Below are positions 1 through 6,911 of a DNA stretch of 9,960 bases, piece by piece (position 1 is the stretch's first letter; every line of letters begins with the position of its first letter). The notes under the pieces are model-generated. The model searched no databases and was not told the origin of the DNA. It was given only the letters and a program-made list of their open reading frames with translations. Where the stretch lies: positions 16,530-26,489 of the forward strand of contig JALTDI010000109.1 in assembly GCA_027074255.1 (NCBI GenBank), written 5' to 3'. Source of the stretch: Desulfurellales bacterium. Lineage in GTDB: Bacteria; Campylobacterota_A; Desulfurellia; Desulfurellales; Hippeaceae. Made by a program: the position numbers and the translations under genes.

Positions 1-1202
1 CCCCCGTATCTCGTTAAAATATCCGCACTTCTTATAATAGTCTGAGCCGTCTGACAGAATTTTTTTAAAACTATGTCCCCCGCAAGATGACCATAGGTGT
101 TGTTAACGTTGCTGAAATGGTCCAAATCCGCCATTATAACGGAAACGGGGTGATTGTATCTTCTGGCTCTCTCGATTTCCTGACTCATAAAATGGAAAAG
201 CCCCCTCCTGTTGTAAACTCCCGTTAACGGGTCTGTTACCATGTTTTCCCTTGCATCTTCCAATTTTTGTTTTAACTCGTCTATCGTTTCTTTGGCCTCT
301 TTCATCTTTTTTGAATAACTATCTATTTCACTTCTCATATTTACGGTAGTATCCTTTATTTTTATCGCTATGCCTATCAATCTTTTACTCAGCTCATCAA
401 CATCTATCTTGTCGCTTTGCAGAGCGCTGTTAATCTCGTCTATATGGTCCTGAAAAGTATCCACATAATTTGACGAAGAAGATGAAAATGTCGTTATGGT
501 ATATATCAAAGCCTTCAGCGCTTTGTTTAGTTTGCCGTGGAGAGAGCTAATATACGCTTCTTCTAACTTTTCCTTTTTCTCTATCAGCTCTTTAATATCG
601 TTTCTTATGTCTTTTGAGTCCAAAAAATAGGGATTTGAGGATAATTTCTCACGCACGGATTTGACCTTATCGATATACTCTCCCGCATCAGGGCTGTCTG
701 TTTCAATATCAAGCAGGGAAAAAAGGATTCCTATTATATCCCTATATACGGTGTCTTTGGTATCCTTGCTTGAATATCCAAGATTAAACAAAAGCTCCTT
801 GGTTTTTCCAAGAGAATCCTTATCCAATCTTTCCTTTAAAATTTCCTTAACGTTATCGAGTGTTTTAATCCATTTTTTTGAGCCCTCAGCACCCTTTGCG
901 AGATTTATCAAAATATTGATATTCCCCAAAATCAGCCTGTCAACCTCTTTCTTTCTATTTGTAACATAGCTGTCATAACCAACCACAAACTCGGTTATAA
1001 GGTCTCTCAATTTATTGAGTTTATCGGTATTTTCTTCATATTTGATGCTTTTTGCGAGTTTCTTGAAGCTCTCTATCTCCGAATCAATTTTCTCATCGCC
1101 TATTTTCAAAAGATTCAGAACATAAACTATCGTTGCAGCAAGGCTGTCTATATATGTGGAACACGTCACTTTCCCCGACGTTTTTTTTGTCATTTTAAAC
1201 AC
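1..1202 (-). CDS. GGDEF-domain protein (probable diguanylate cyclase), 3' end cut by window edge
   Basis: The reverse strand is open from the window edge to a GTG at 1202, giving 400 complete codons. Residues about 322-400 are the first half of a GGDEF domain: TDPLTGVYNRRG, then ADLDHF (metal-binding Asp region), NNTYGH and AGD (substrate-binding Asn and Asp), ending RYGG. The next residues should be the D/E-EF signature, which lies outside the window, so catalytic competence cannot be judged. A working domain would make cyclic di-GMP from two GTP in the cytoplasm. Residues 1-320 are charged, Leu/Ile/Lys-rich and helical, with heptad-like stretches near 200-220 and 285-320. I see no membrane segment and recognise no sensory domain. 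GTG is preferred as start because GGAGG (1211-1215) lies 8 nt upstream, whereas the in-frame ATG at 1193 is 17 nt away. The gene is divergent from the histidine kinase at 1316. GGDEF assignment is firm; the N-terminal role is unknown. Confidence 0.9.
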   Translation of the reverse strand, partial: MFKMTKKTSGKVTCSTYIDSLAATIVYVLNLLKIGDEKIDSEIESFKKLAKSIKYEENTDKLNKLRDLITEFVVGYDSYVTNRKKEVDRLILGNINILINLAKGAEGSKKWIKTLDNVKEILKERLDKDSLGKTKELLFNLGYSSKDTKDTVYRDIIGILFSLLDIETDSPDAGEYIDKVKSVREKLSSNPYFLDSKDIRNDIKELIEKKEKLEEAYISSLHGKLNKALKALIYTITTFSSSSSNYVDTFQDHIDEINSALQSDKIDVDELSKRLIGIAIKIKDTTVNMRSEIDSYSKKMKEAKETIDELKQKLEDARENMVTDPLTGVYNRRGLFHFMSQEIERARRYNHPVSVIMADLDHFSNVNNTYGHLAGDIVLKKFCQTAQTIIRSADILTRYG

Positions 1203-1233
1203 AGTTTAAACCTCCGTAAAAAAAATAAAACGT

Positions 1234-1272
1234 TTGACAAAAAGAACACCAGCAATTAACCTATAATATAAT
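1234..1272 (+). promoter_or_regulatory. Weak candidate promoter region for the kinase-prfA gene run
   Basis: A perfect TTGACA (1234-1239) and two overlapping TATAAT hexamers (1262-1267 and 1267-1272) lie upstream of the kinase start. However, the spacers would be 22 or 27 nt instead of about 17. At 17 nt from TTGACA the hexamer is TAACCT (1257-1262), a poor match. Some promoter must lie here because the gene run starts at 1316, but the exact elements are uncertain. An activator-dependent promoter is one explanation. Confidence 0.3.
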
Positions 1273-1293
1273 ATATTGCTGAGGTTTGTCCAA
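1265..1293 (-). promoter_or_regulatory. Candidate sigma-70 promoter for the GGDEF gene
   Basis: Read on the reverse strand, TTGGAC (1288-1293) is followed after exactly 17 nt by TATATT (1265-1270). This points at the GGDEF start at 1202 and leaves a leader of roughly 55 nt. It overlaps the A/T-rich TATAAT repeats that could serve the divergent kinase gene. This is motif matching only. Confidence 0.45.
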
Positions 1294-1315
1294 TCTTTGA
1301 CTCTAAGGATAAATT

Positions 1316-2605
1316 ATGAAAACCGAACGTTTTATCTCCATAGAGCAGACCAATCTGCTGATTCTTGTAGTAAGGCTTGTGTCTGTTTCAGGGGCGGTTA
1401 TATGGGCTATTATGCCCGGGCTGTTTATAGTTAACTGCAACAGAATACACCTTATTTTTATATATGATTTGATAATAACCGTATATACGCTATTCTTCAT
1501 CATTCGACTTTTTATACCCGAGGGTAAAAACAGGGCATGCAATTTCTGTCTTGCAACATTTCTGTTTGACGAAATTGTTGTGGCATATTTTATATACAAC
1601 ACAGGAGGCGGCAACAGCCCGTTTTATTCGGGATATTTTGTTGTCATAACGATTGCCGCATTTGTGCTGGGCACAAAACCCGCTATAATAACGGCAATAT
1701 TCGGCGCGGCAACCTTTACGGTTTCACAAGAGTATTACGGACTCGGGCTCTACAATGCCATAGAGCTTTTGTACAGGATTATACCGTTTATTATAATAGC
1801 CTTTCCAACGGGAATATTAAGTGATATGCTTGCAAATCATATGGAAAAGGTAAACCAGCTCAACGAAACACTGCAGAATAAAAACGCCGAGCTTGAAGAC
1901 TCATTAAGGATAATCGAAAATATGCAGAAGCAGCTGCTCGAGCGTGAAAAGGAAAAAACAATATTGGAGTTAACCGAAAACGTAGCTCACAGGCTGAGAA
2001 ACCCCATTATGAGCATAGGAGGAATGGCTGAGATACTCGACAAAAAAATAGACAAAATGGACAATACAAAAGAACTGAAAAAATATACGGATTACATAAA
2101 GATAGAAAGCAGAAAACTATCAACGCTTTCGGACAATCTTTTACAGATGAGCAACTCAAACGTCGAATTAAAATTTACCTCCATACCCCAGAGTGTTAAC
2201 AGGATTATAAATAAATTCAAGGAAAGAATGAAAAGATACAAAATAGAACTTGAAACGGATATGGATATAAATATGCCGCCCATTAGAATTGATGAGAACA
2301 AACTGCTGACAGCCGTTAAAAACATCTTGGAAAACAGCATTGAAAATATGAAAAACGGAGGAAAGCTGTTCGTCGGTGTAAAAATAGTGAACAAAAATGT
2401 AGAAATAGAAATAACCGATACCGGATTAGGCATACCTGAAAACATGCTTGAAAATATCTTCAAACCGTTCCGGTCGGGAGGAGACGTTAAGAAAGGTATA
2501 GGGATACCTATCGCAAAGCATTCAATAGAAATGATAGGCGGTGCTTTGAGTGTTAAAAGCGCCGTCGGCAAAGGCACAACGTTTAAAATAACTTTACCCG
2601 TATAA
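1316..2605 (+). CDS. Membrane-bound sensor histidine kinase (HisKA/HATPase_c), orphan
   Basis: The product has 429 residues. About six hydrophobic segments (near 14-38, 44-67, 76-95, 103-119, 121-137 and 149-168) form an integral-membrane sensor with no obvious periplasmic domain. A coiled coil follows (about 172-215). The HisKA H-box is at 221-230, with phospho-acceptor His225 in the sequence HRLRNP. The ATPase domain shows the N-box (NILEN 336-340), G1 (DTGLGI 368-373), an F-box (IFKPF) and G2 (GIGIP 394-398), so ATP binding looks intact. The residue after His225 is Arg, where most HisKA kinases have Glu or Asp. Start ATG 1316 has AAGGA (1305-1309) 6 nt upstream. The protein should autophosphorylate on His225 and pass phosphate to a response regulator, but none is encoded here. 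The signal is unknown. It heads a run of genes, with the next start 10 nt after its stop, and is divergent from a GGDEF gene. Confidence 0.93.
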   Translation: MKTERFISIEQTNLLILVVRLVSVSGAVIWAIMPGLFIVNCNRIHLIFIYDLIITVYTLFFIIRLFIPEGKNRACNFCLATFLFDEIVVAYFIYNTGGGNSPFYSGYFVVITIAAFVLGTKPAIITAIFGAATFTVSQEYYGLGLYNAIELLYRIIPFIIIAFPTGILSDMLANHMEKVNQLNETLQNKNAELEDSLRIIENMQKQLLEREKEKTILELTENVAHRLRNPIMSIGGMAEILDKKIDKMDNTKELKKYTDYIKIESRKLSTLSDNLLQMSNSNVELKFTSIPQSVNRIINKFKERMKRYKIELETDMDINMPPIRIDENKLLTAVKNILENSIENMKNGGKLFVGVKIVNKNVEIEITDTGLGIPENMLENIFKPFRSGGDVKKGIGIPIAKHSIEMIGGALSVKSAVGKGTTFKITLPV

Positions 2606-2615
2606 GGAGTTTTGT

Positions 2616-3632
2616 ATGAAAGAAGCTTATCTGTATAAAAAGTTAAACGACAAAAAAGTCAGATGTGATTTATGCGCTTTCAGATGTATGTTGAAAGACC
2701 AGGCCAAAGGAAAATGCCTTGTGAGACAGAATATAGACGGAACACTCTACTCTCTCGTATATGCCAAAGCCGTTGCAAAATCCATAGACCCTATTGAAAA
2801 AAAACCGCTGTTTCATTTCCTTCCCGGCACAAAATCGTTCTCCATAGCAGCGGTTGGATGCAATTTCAGCTGTCTGTATTGTCAAAACCACGAAATAAGC
2901 CAATACCCGGCAGAAAATGACGGCAGCATAATCGGTGAAGATTATTCACCCGAAAATGTTGTTGAAGATGCTATAAAAAGCGGGTGCAAATCGATAGCCT
3001 ACACCTATACAGAGCCCACCGTGTTTTTCGAATATGCAATTGATACGGCGAAAATTGCAAAGGATAAGGGCTTAAAAAACGTGTTTGTGACAAACGGTTA
3101 TATGACAAAAGAGGCAATCGATATGATGGATGGTTTGATAGACGCCGTAAACATAGACATAAAATCCTTCTCCGATGCCTATTATCTGCAGATTGCAGGA
3201 GGAGCGAGGTTAAAACCTGTTTTGGATTCGCTTGAATATATGAAAAAAAAGGGCATTTGGGTCGAGGCAACAACCCTGATTATACCGAATATTACCGAAG
3301 AACCCATAGAAATAATGACAATTGCCCAGCATATATACGATTTAGACCCCTCCATTCCCTGGCATTTAAGCAGATTTTATCCCGCATACAAAATGGATGA
3401 AGTTGCTCCGACAAACGTAAGAACGATACAGAACCTTGCTCATATAGCAAAATCCATGGGTTTGAAATATGTCTATACGGGCAACATACCGGGTGATGAG
3501 GGTGAAAACACATACTGTCCCAAATGCGGCGAATTGTTGATAAAGCGCTACGGCTTTGATATACTCTCAAACAGCATAAGCAATGGGAAATGTCCCAAAT
3601 GCGGCGAAAAAATAGATTTGGTGGAGAAATAA
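2616..3632 (+). CDS. amrS: AmmeMemoRadiSam system radical SAM enzyme
   Basis: The product is a 338-residue radical SAM protein. The SAM-cluster motif is CX3CX2C at Cys82, Cys86 and Cys89, in the context VGCNFSCLYCQN. An N-terminal Cys set (Cys17, Cys20, Cys24, Cys34) and two C-terminal CPKCG knuckles (Cys301/304 and Cys326/329) suggest additional metal sites, typical of this family. PIEKKPLFHF, near residue 60, is a hallmark stretch. The family is named for its recurrent association with AMMECR1 and Memo-like proteins; its reaction is not something I can state from sequence. Neither partner is in this window, so they would have to be elsewhere in the genome. A pyruvate formate-lyase activase-like label is an older alternative. 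Start ATG 2616 has AAGGAG (2604-2609), which overlaps the kinase stop codon, at 6-nt spacing. This suggests co-translation with the kinase. The next gene begins 2 nt after its stop. Confidence 0.92.
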   Translation: MKEAYLYKKLNDKKVRCDLCAFRCMLKDQAKGKCLVRQNIDGTLYSLVYAKAVAKSIDPIEKKPLFHFLPGTKSFSIAAVGCNFSCLYCQNHEISQYPAENDGSIIGEDYSPENVVEDAIKSGCKSIAYTYTEPTVFFEYAIDTAKIAKDKGLKNVFVTNGYMTKEAIDMMDGLIDAVNIDIKSFSDAYYLQIAGGARLKPVLDSLEYMKKKGIWVEATTLIIPNITEEPIEIMTIAQHIYDLDPSIPWHLSRFYPAYKMDEVAPTNVRTIQNLAHIAKSMGLKYVYTGNIPGDEGENTYCPKCGELLIKRYGFDILSNSISNGKCPKCGEKIDLVEK

Positions 3633-3634
3633 TA

Positions 3635-4138
3635 GTGAATTTACTTTTTAGTGAACAGGAGATAGAAAAAAGGATTGAAAAATTGGCCGACAAACTGAAC
3701 AAAGAATACAAAGATAAAGACGTCGTTATGATATACATCGAAAAGGGCGGAAAACAGTTTTTTGAAAAATTGACGCAAAAACTAAAAATAAACCCCCAAA
3801 AAGACAGCATAAGGGTAAAAAGCTACGAGGGAACAAAAAGCAGCGGCCAGCTGACGTGGATTAAAAAACCGTCCATAGATTTGAAAGGGAAAATGTGCAT
3901 TCTTGTTGACGATATACTCGACACAGGACAAACTATCAAGCGTGTAAAGGATTTTCTTCTATCCTCCGGCGCAAAGGACTGCAAAATATGCGTCGCTGTC
4001 AACAAACACGAAAGACGAACCGAAAGCATACAGCCCGACTACCACCTTTTTGATTTGGACAAGGGCTTTATCATAGGATTCGGTATGGACTACAACGAAA
4101 ACTACAGGGAACTGCCTGCGATATACTCTATGGATTAG
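3635..4138 (+). CDS. hpt: Hypoxanthine-type purine phosphoribosyltransferase
   Basis: The product has 167 residues and resembles hypoxanthine(-guanine) phosphoribosyltransferases, cytosolic salvage enzymes that join a purine base to PRPP to give IMP or GMP. The PRPP-binding motif LVDDILDTGQT spans about 90-100, with catalytic-type Asp96. The mobile-loop Ser-Tyr pair is at 63-64. The purine-contacting Lys124 sits in NKHERR, and the C-terminal GFGMDYNENYRELP is typical. The LKG loop appears as EKG (37-39), keeping Lys and Gly, and the usual Glu-Asp of the PRPP motif is Asp-Asp. The start chosen is GTG 3635, with GGTGGAG (3620-3626) 8 nt upstream and a normal family length. An in-frame ATG at 3590 would add 15 residues inside amrS with no good ribosome site. 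The gap after amrS is 2 nt, so co-translation is likely. Family is firm; whether it prefers hypoxanthine, guanine or xanthine is open. Confidence 0.82.
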   Translation: MNLLFSEQEIEKRIEKLADKLNKEYKDKDVVMIYIEKGGKQFFEKLTQKLKINPQKDSIRVKSYEGTKSSGQLTWIKKPSIDLKGKMCILVDDILDTGQTIKRVKDFLLSSGAKDCKICVAVNKHERRTESIQPDYHLFDLDKGFIIGFGMDYNENYRELPAIYSMD

Positions 4139-4156
4139 GCAAAAAGTCTTAAATTT

Positions 4157-5170
4157 ATGGGAGAATTGAACAAAAAATGCGTTGTGCTATACTCCGGGGG
4201 ATTGGACAGTCTTCTTGCGGTCTATATAATGAAATCCTTGAATTTTTCGGTTTATCCCCTGTTTGTCAAGACACCCTTCTACAAAAAAGACGAGGACCGC
4301 CTTAAATCTCAAATAGAAAACCTCTCTCTAAAATTATACATAACTGAAAACAGCGGCGATTATATAGAGGTTGTAAAAAACCCCGAATTCGGTTACGGAA
4401 AGAACCTCAATCCCTGCATAGACTGCAAGATATTTTTCTTCAAACAGGCAAAATTATTTATGGAAAAAATAGGTGCGGGATTTATTGTTACAGGAGAGGT
4501 ATTAGGCCAAAGACCTATGAGCCAGAGATCATATTCCGTTTTGCGCGCCATAGAAAAAAGGGCCAATCTGATAGACCTCATTTTAAGGCCGCTATCCGCC
4601 AAATGCCTGCCGCAGACGCAAATGGAAAAAGAGGGCATCATAGACAGAGAAAAACTATTCTGCATAACAGGACGTTCAAGGAAGGAACAGTTTAAACTTG
4701 CAAAAGAATTCGGCATAGATTCTTTTGAATCCCCCGCCGGAGGATGCCTTTTAACTGATGCAGCCTTCTCAAAAAGGGTAAAAGAACTCCTCAAAAATGA
4801 ACAAATAGACAAATATGAATTGGAGCTTTTGACAATCGGGAGGCACTTCAAGATAAATAAAAAAAGGTTTGTGGTATCGAGAAACAGGGAGGAAACACTG
4901 CTTCTGTTCGACAGCTTTAAAGACAAACTGCCTTTTTTGAGATGTTATAAAGCAGCCGGTGCAGCCGGTGTTTTTGTTGAGACCCCGGAAAAAGAAGAAT
5001 TATCAACGGCCGCCGCAATTTTAAAACGCTATTCGAAAAAGGCAAATGAGATAGAATACATATACAAAAACTCATCTGTGATTATAAAACCCGAAGAGAT
5101 ATCTCAAAATATGATAGACAGCTTAAAAGCAGTACAAAAAACTCAAAAAACGGAAGGAGAAAAAATATGA
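4157..5170 (+). CDS. PP-loop ATP pyrophosphatase related to tRNA thiolases (MnmA/ThiI-like) with NFACT-R-like C-terminus
   Basis: The product has 337 residues. A PP-loop (SGGLDS, 13-18) near the N-terminus binds ATP, as in MnmA, ThiI and TtuA, which adenylate tRNA bases for sulfur insertion. Candidate catalytic cysteines are Cys87 and Cys90 (NPCIDCK) and Cys197 (PAGGCLLT), matching the two-cysteine logic of MnmA-like enzymes. VTGEVLGQRPMSQ (111-123) is a further conserved-looking block. Residues about 224-325 (starting TIGRHFK, with a Gly-rich AAGAAGVFVE) resemble the NFACT-R/DUF814 RNA-binding fold. That part is recollection-level inference. No THUMP domain precedes the PP-loop, unlike classical ThiI. 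Predicted role: tRNA or rRNA thiolation in the cytoplasm, with target base unknown. ATG 4157 has no good Shine-Dalgarno (only AGG at 4137-4139), but it is 18 nt after the previous stop, so translation may depend on upstream ribosomes. Its TGA overlaps the prfA ATG by 4 nt. Confidence 0.8.
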   Translation: MGELNKKCVVLYSGGLDSLLAVYIMKSLNFSVYPLFVKTPFYKKDEDRLKSQIENLSLKLYITENSGDYIEVVKNPEFGYGKNLNPCIDCKIFFFKQAKLFMEKIGAGFIVTGEVLGQRPMSQRSYSVLRAIEKRANLIDLILRPLSAKCLPQTQMEKEGIIDREKLFCITGRSRKEQFKLAKEFGIDSFESPAGGCLLTDAAFSKRVKELLKNEQIDKYELELLTIGRHFKINKKRFVVSRNREETLLLFDSFKDKLPFLRCYKAAGAAGVFVETPEKEELSTAAAILKRYSKKANEIEYIYKNSSVIIKPEEISQNMIDSLKAVQKTQKTEGEKI

Positions 5171-6228
5171 TTGACAAATTGAACAGCATCATAAAAAGAT
5201 ACGAAGAAATTCAGCAGGAGCTGAGTAAACCAGAAACCATAAAGGATATGGACAGATACAGAGCCTTAAACGAGGAAATAAAAAAACTATCCCCCATCAA
5301 CGAAAAAGCAGTGGAATATCAAAAAACACTAAAAGACATTGAAGAAGCAAAGGAACTGATAAAGGACGAAGAGTTAAAGGAACTCGCAAAAGAAGAATTT
5401 AAAGAGGCAAACGATAGGCTGATTAGAATAGAAAGCGAGCTGAAATTTCTGCTGATACCGAAAGACCCCTCTGACGACAAAAACGTTATTCTCGAAATAA
5501 GAGCCGGAACAGGCGGAGAAGAAGCAGCCATTTTTGCATCAGACCTTTTTAGAATGTACACGAAATATGCCGAAAACAAGGGGTTCAAAGTCGAAATACT
5601 TGAAAAAAGCCTCTCGGATGCCGGCGGAATAAAAGAGCTTATAGCAAACATAAAGGGCAAAGGGGCCTACGGCAAATTTAAATATGAAAGCGGAACGCAC
5701 AGGGTGCAGCGTGTCCCCACAACGGAATCCCAAGGCAGAATACACACATCAGCAGCAACCGTTGCTGTTTTGCCCGAGGCGGAAGATGTCGATGTGGCAA
5801 TTAACAATGAGGATTTGAGAATAGATGTATTCAGGGCAACAGGACACGGAGGACAGTGCGTAAACACAACCGACTCAGCTGTCAGGATAACACATATTCC
5901 CACCAATATAGTGGTGACATGTCAGGATGAGAAATCCCAGCTTAAAAACAAAAACAAGGCTATGACGGTTCTTAGAGCAAGACTATACGATATGTATAGA
6001 AAAAAAGCCGAAGCCGAAAGGGCAAGCCAGAGAAAACAGCAAATCGGAAGCGGCGATAGATCGGAGCGTATCAGAACATACAACTTCCCGCAAGGCAGGG
6101 TAACAGACCACAGAATAAACTTAACACTTTACAAATTGGATTCTATTATGGAGGGTGAACTTGACGAACTGATTGAAGCGCTCACTATTGACGAACAGGC
6201 AAGAAAACTCAAAGAGGAAGGCTTATAA
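5167..6228 (+). CDS. prfA: Peptide chain release factor 1 (RF1)
   Basis: The product is a 353-residue class I release factor that reads UAA and UAG in the ribosomal A site and triggers peptide release. The codon-reading PxT tripeptide is Pro184-Thr185-Thr186, identifying RF1 rather than RF2, which has SPF. HTSA follows at 193-196. The catalytic GGQ is at 228-230, and its Gln is the usual methylation target of PrmC. The residue after GGQ is Cys231, where His or Ser is common. The charged helical N-terminal domain (1-100) and full C-terminus give a normal family length. ATG 5167 has AAGGAG (5154-5159) at 7-nt spacing and overlaps the upstream stop as ATGA, implying translational coupling. prmC, often next to prfA, is not here. 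Instead a convergent gene begins 2 nt after the TAA. Confidence 0.98.
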   Translation: MIDKLNSIIKRYEEIQQELSKPETIKDMDRYRALNEEIKKLSPINEKAVEYQKTLKDIEEAKELIKDEELKELAKEEFKEANDRLIRIESELKFLLIPKDPSDDKNVILEIRAGTGGEEAAIFASDLFRMYTKYAENKGFKVEILEKSLSDAGGIKELIANIKGKGAYGKFKYESGTHRVQRVPTTESQGRIHTSAATVAVLPEAEDVDVAINNEDLRIDVFRATGHGGQCVNTTDSAVRITHIPTNIVVTCQDEKSQLKNKNKAMTVLRARLYDMYRKKAEAERASQRKQQIGSGDRSERIRTYNFPQGRVTDHRINLTLYKLDSIMEGELDELIEALTIDEQARKLKEEGL

Positions 6229-6230
6229 AT

Positions 6231-6911
6231 CTATCGCGGCAGACTGCACGCCCTCTCACCGAAAATCTTTGTGCCTATTCTCACCAAATTCGCCCCCTCT
6301 TCTATCGCTATTTTATATGAATTGGTCATTCCCATTGAGAGATATTTTATATCGACATTCGGTATATCAAGGGCTTTGAGTTCATCGAAAATCTGCTTGG
6401 TTTCTCTAAAATACGGCCTTGCATCCTCAGGGTCACCGAATCTCGGGCCCATTGTCATAAGCCCTTCAATCCTTATATTCTTCAATTTAGAGATGCTCTT
6501 AACCAAATCCACAGCGCCCTCCGGCATCACACCAGATTTTTGAGGCTCCCGTCCGCTGTTTATTTCTATCAAAACGGGCATAATTTTGTCGATTTCGCCG
6601 CATTTTTTATCTATTTTTTCAGCTATATCAAACGAATCTATCGTCTCTATCATATCGAATAATTCAAGATACTTCTTTCTTAAAATATCGTGCTTCTGGG
6701 TGGATATTGTGCCTATAAAATGCCATCTTGCCTTTGACTGCACTTTATCATAAACCGCTTTGACATCCTTTATATAGTTTTCTCCGATAATATGAACACC
6801 GGCTTTTATAGCCTCCTCAATCTCTTCCGCCGTTCTCGTCTTGGCAGCCGCCTCCAACTCCACATGCTCGGGCAGCTCTTTGAGCAGCTTTTTTACATTG
6901 TCCTCAATCAT
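6231..6911 (-). CDS. yggS: YggS/PLPBP-family pyridoxal phosphate homeostasis protein
   Basis: The product has 226 residues and belongs to the alanine racemase N-terminal-like single-domain TIM-barrel family, which binds PLP and buffers vitamin B6 in the cytosol. It has no racemase activity as known for the family. PLP-lysine is Lys24 (AAAKTR). GENY (43-46), KSGV (125-128), SMGMTNSY (192-199) and RIGTKIFGER (211-220) are family blocks, the last two around the phosphate site. The segment usually seen as GHLQxNK is GTISTQK here (67-73), a divergent form. I place the start at ATG 6911 because AAGGA (6919-6923) is 7 nt upstream and the N-terminus then matches family length. An in-frame ATG at 6926 would add five residues but lacks a ribosome site. 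It is transcribed toward prfA, with 2 nt between stops, and away from the flavoprotein at 7156. Confidence 0.93.
   Translation of the reverse strand: MIEDNVKKLLKELPEHVELEAAAKTRTAEEIEEAIKAGVHIIGENYIKDVKAVYDKVQSKARWHFIGTISTQKHDILRKKYLELFDMIETIDSFDIAEKIDKKCGEIDKIMPVLIEINSGREPQKSGVMPEGAVDLVKSISKLKNIRIEGLMTMGPRFGDPEDARPYFRETKQIFDELKALDIPNVDIKYLSMGMTNSYKIAIEEGANLVRIGTKIFGERACSLPR

Noticed and set aside
661..969. 102-codon open frame on the plus strand
   Set aside because: It lies antisense to the GGDEF gene, is Ser/Leu-rich and has no ribosome site. The minus frame is continuous and carries a recognisable domain.
1234..1267. TTGACA and TATAAT as a standard promoter for the kinase gene
   Set aside because: The spacer is 22 nt, too long for a normal sigma-70 promoter. 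It is listed only as a low-confidence region.
2092..2577. 161-codon open frame antisense to the histidine kinase
   Set aside because: It is complementary to conserved kinase motifs, its Ser/Phe/Pro-rich composition is typical of a shadow frame, and no promoter or ribosome site supports it.
3243..3250. A8 run in amrS forming a slippery A-AAA-AAG heptamer in frame
   Set aside because: It encodes normal Lys codons in an A-rich gene. No downstream stimulatory structure is visible, and the -1 frame leads to nothing recognisable. Similar A8 runs occur at 2797-2804 and in the GGDEF start region (1181-1188).
3590..3634. Upstream ATG at 3590, in frame with the phosphoribosyltransferase, overlapping amrS
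   Set aside because: It would put 15 extra residues inside the zinc-knuckle end of amrS with no ribosome site. GTG 3635 has GGTGGAG at 8-nt spacing and gives the normal family length.
4393..4926. 177-codon open frame antisense to the PP-loop gene
   Set aside because: It is a shadow of a well-supported gene with clear motifs on the plus strand.
4952..4969. Tandem 9-bp repeat gcagccggt x2 in the PP-loop gene
   Set aside because: It encodes an in-frame Ala-Ala-Gly doublet within the Gly-rich loop. Two copies are too few to suggest an unstable repeat.
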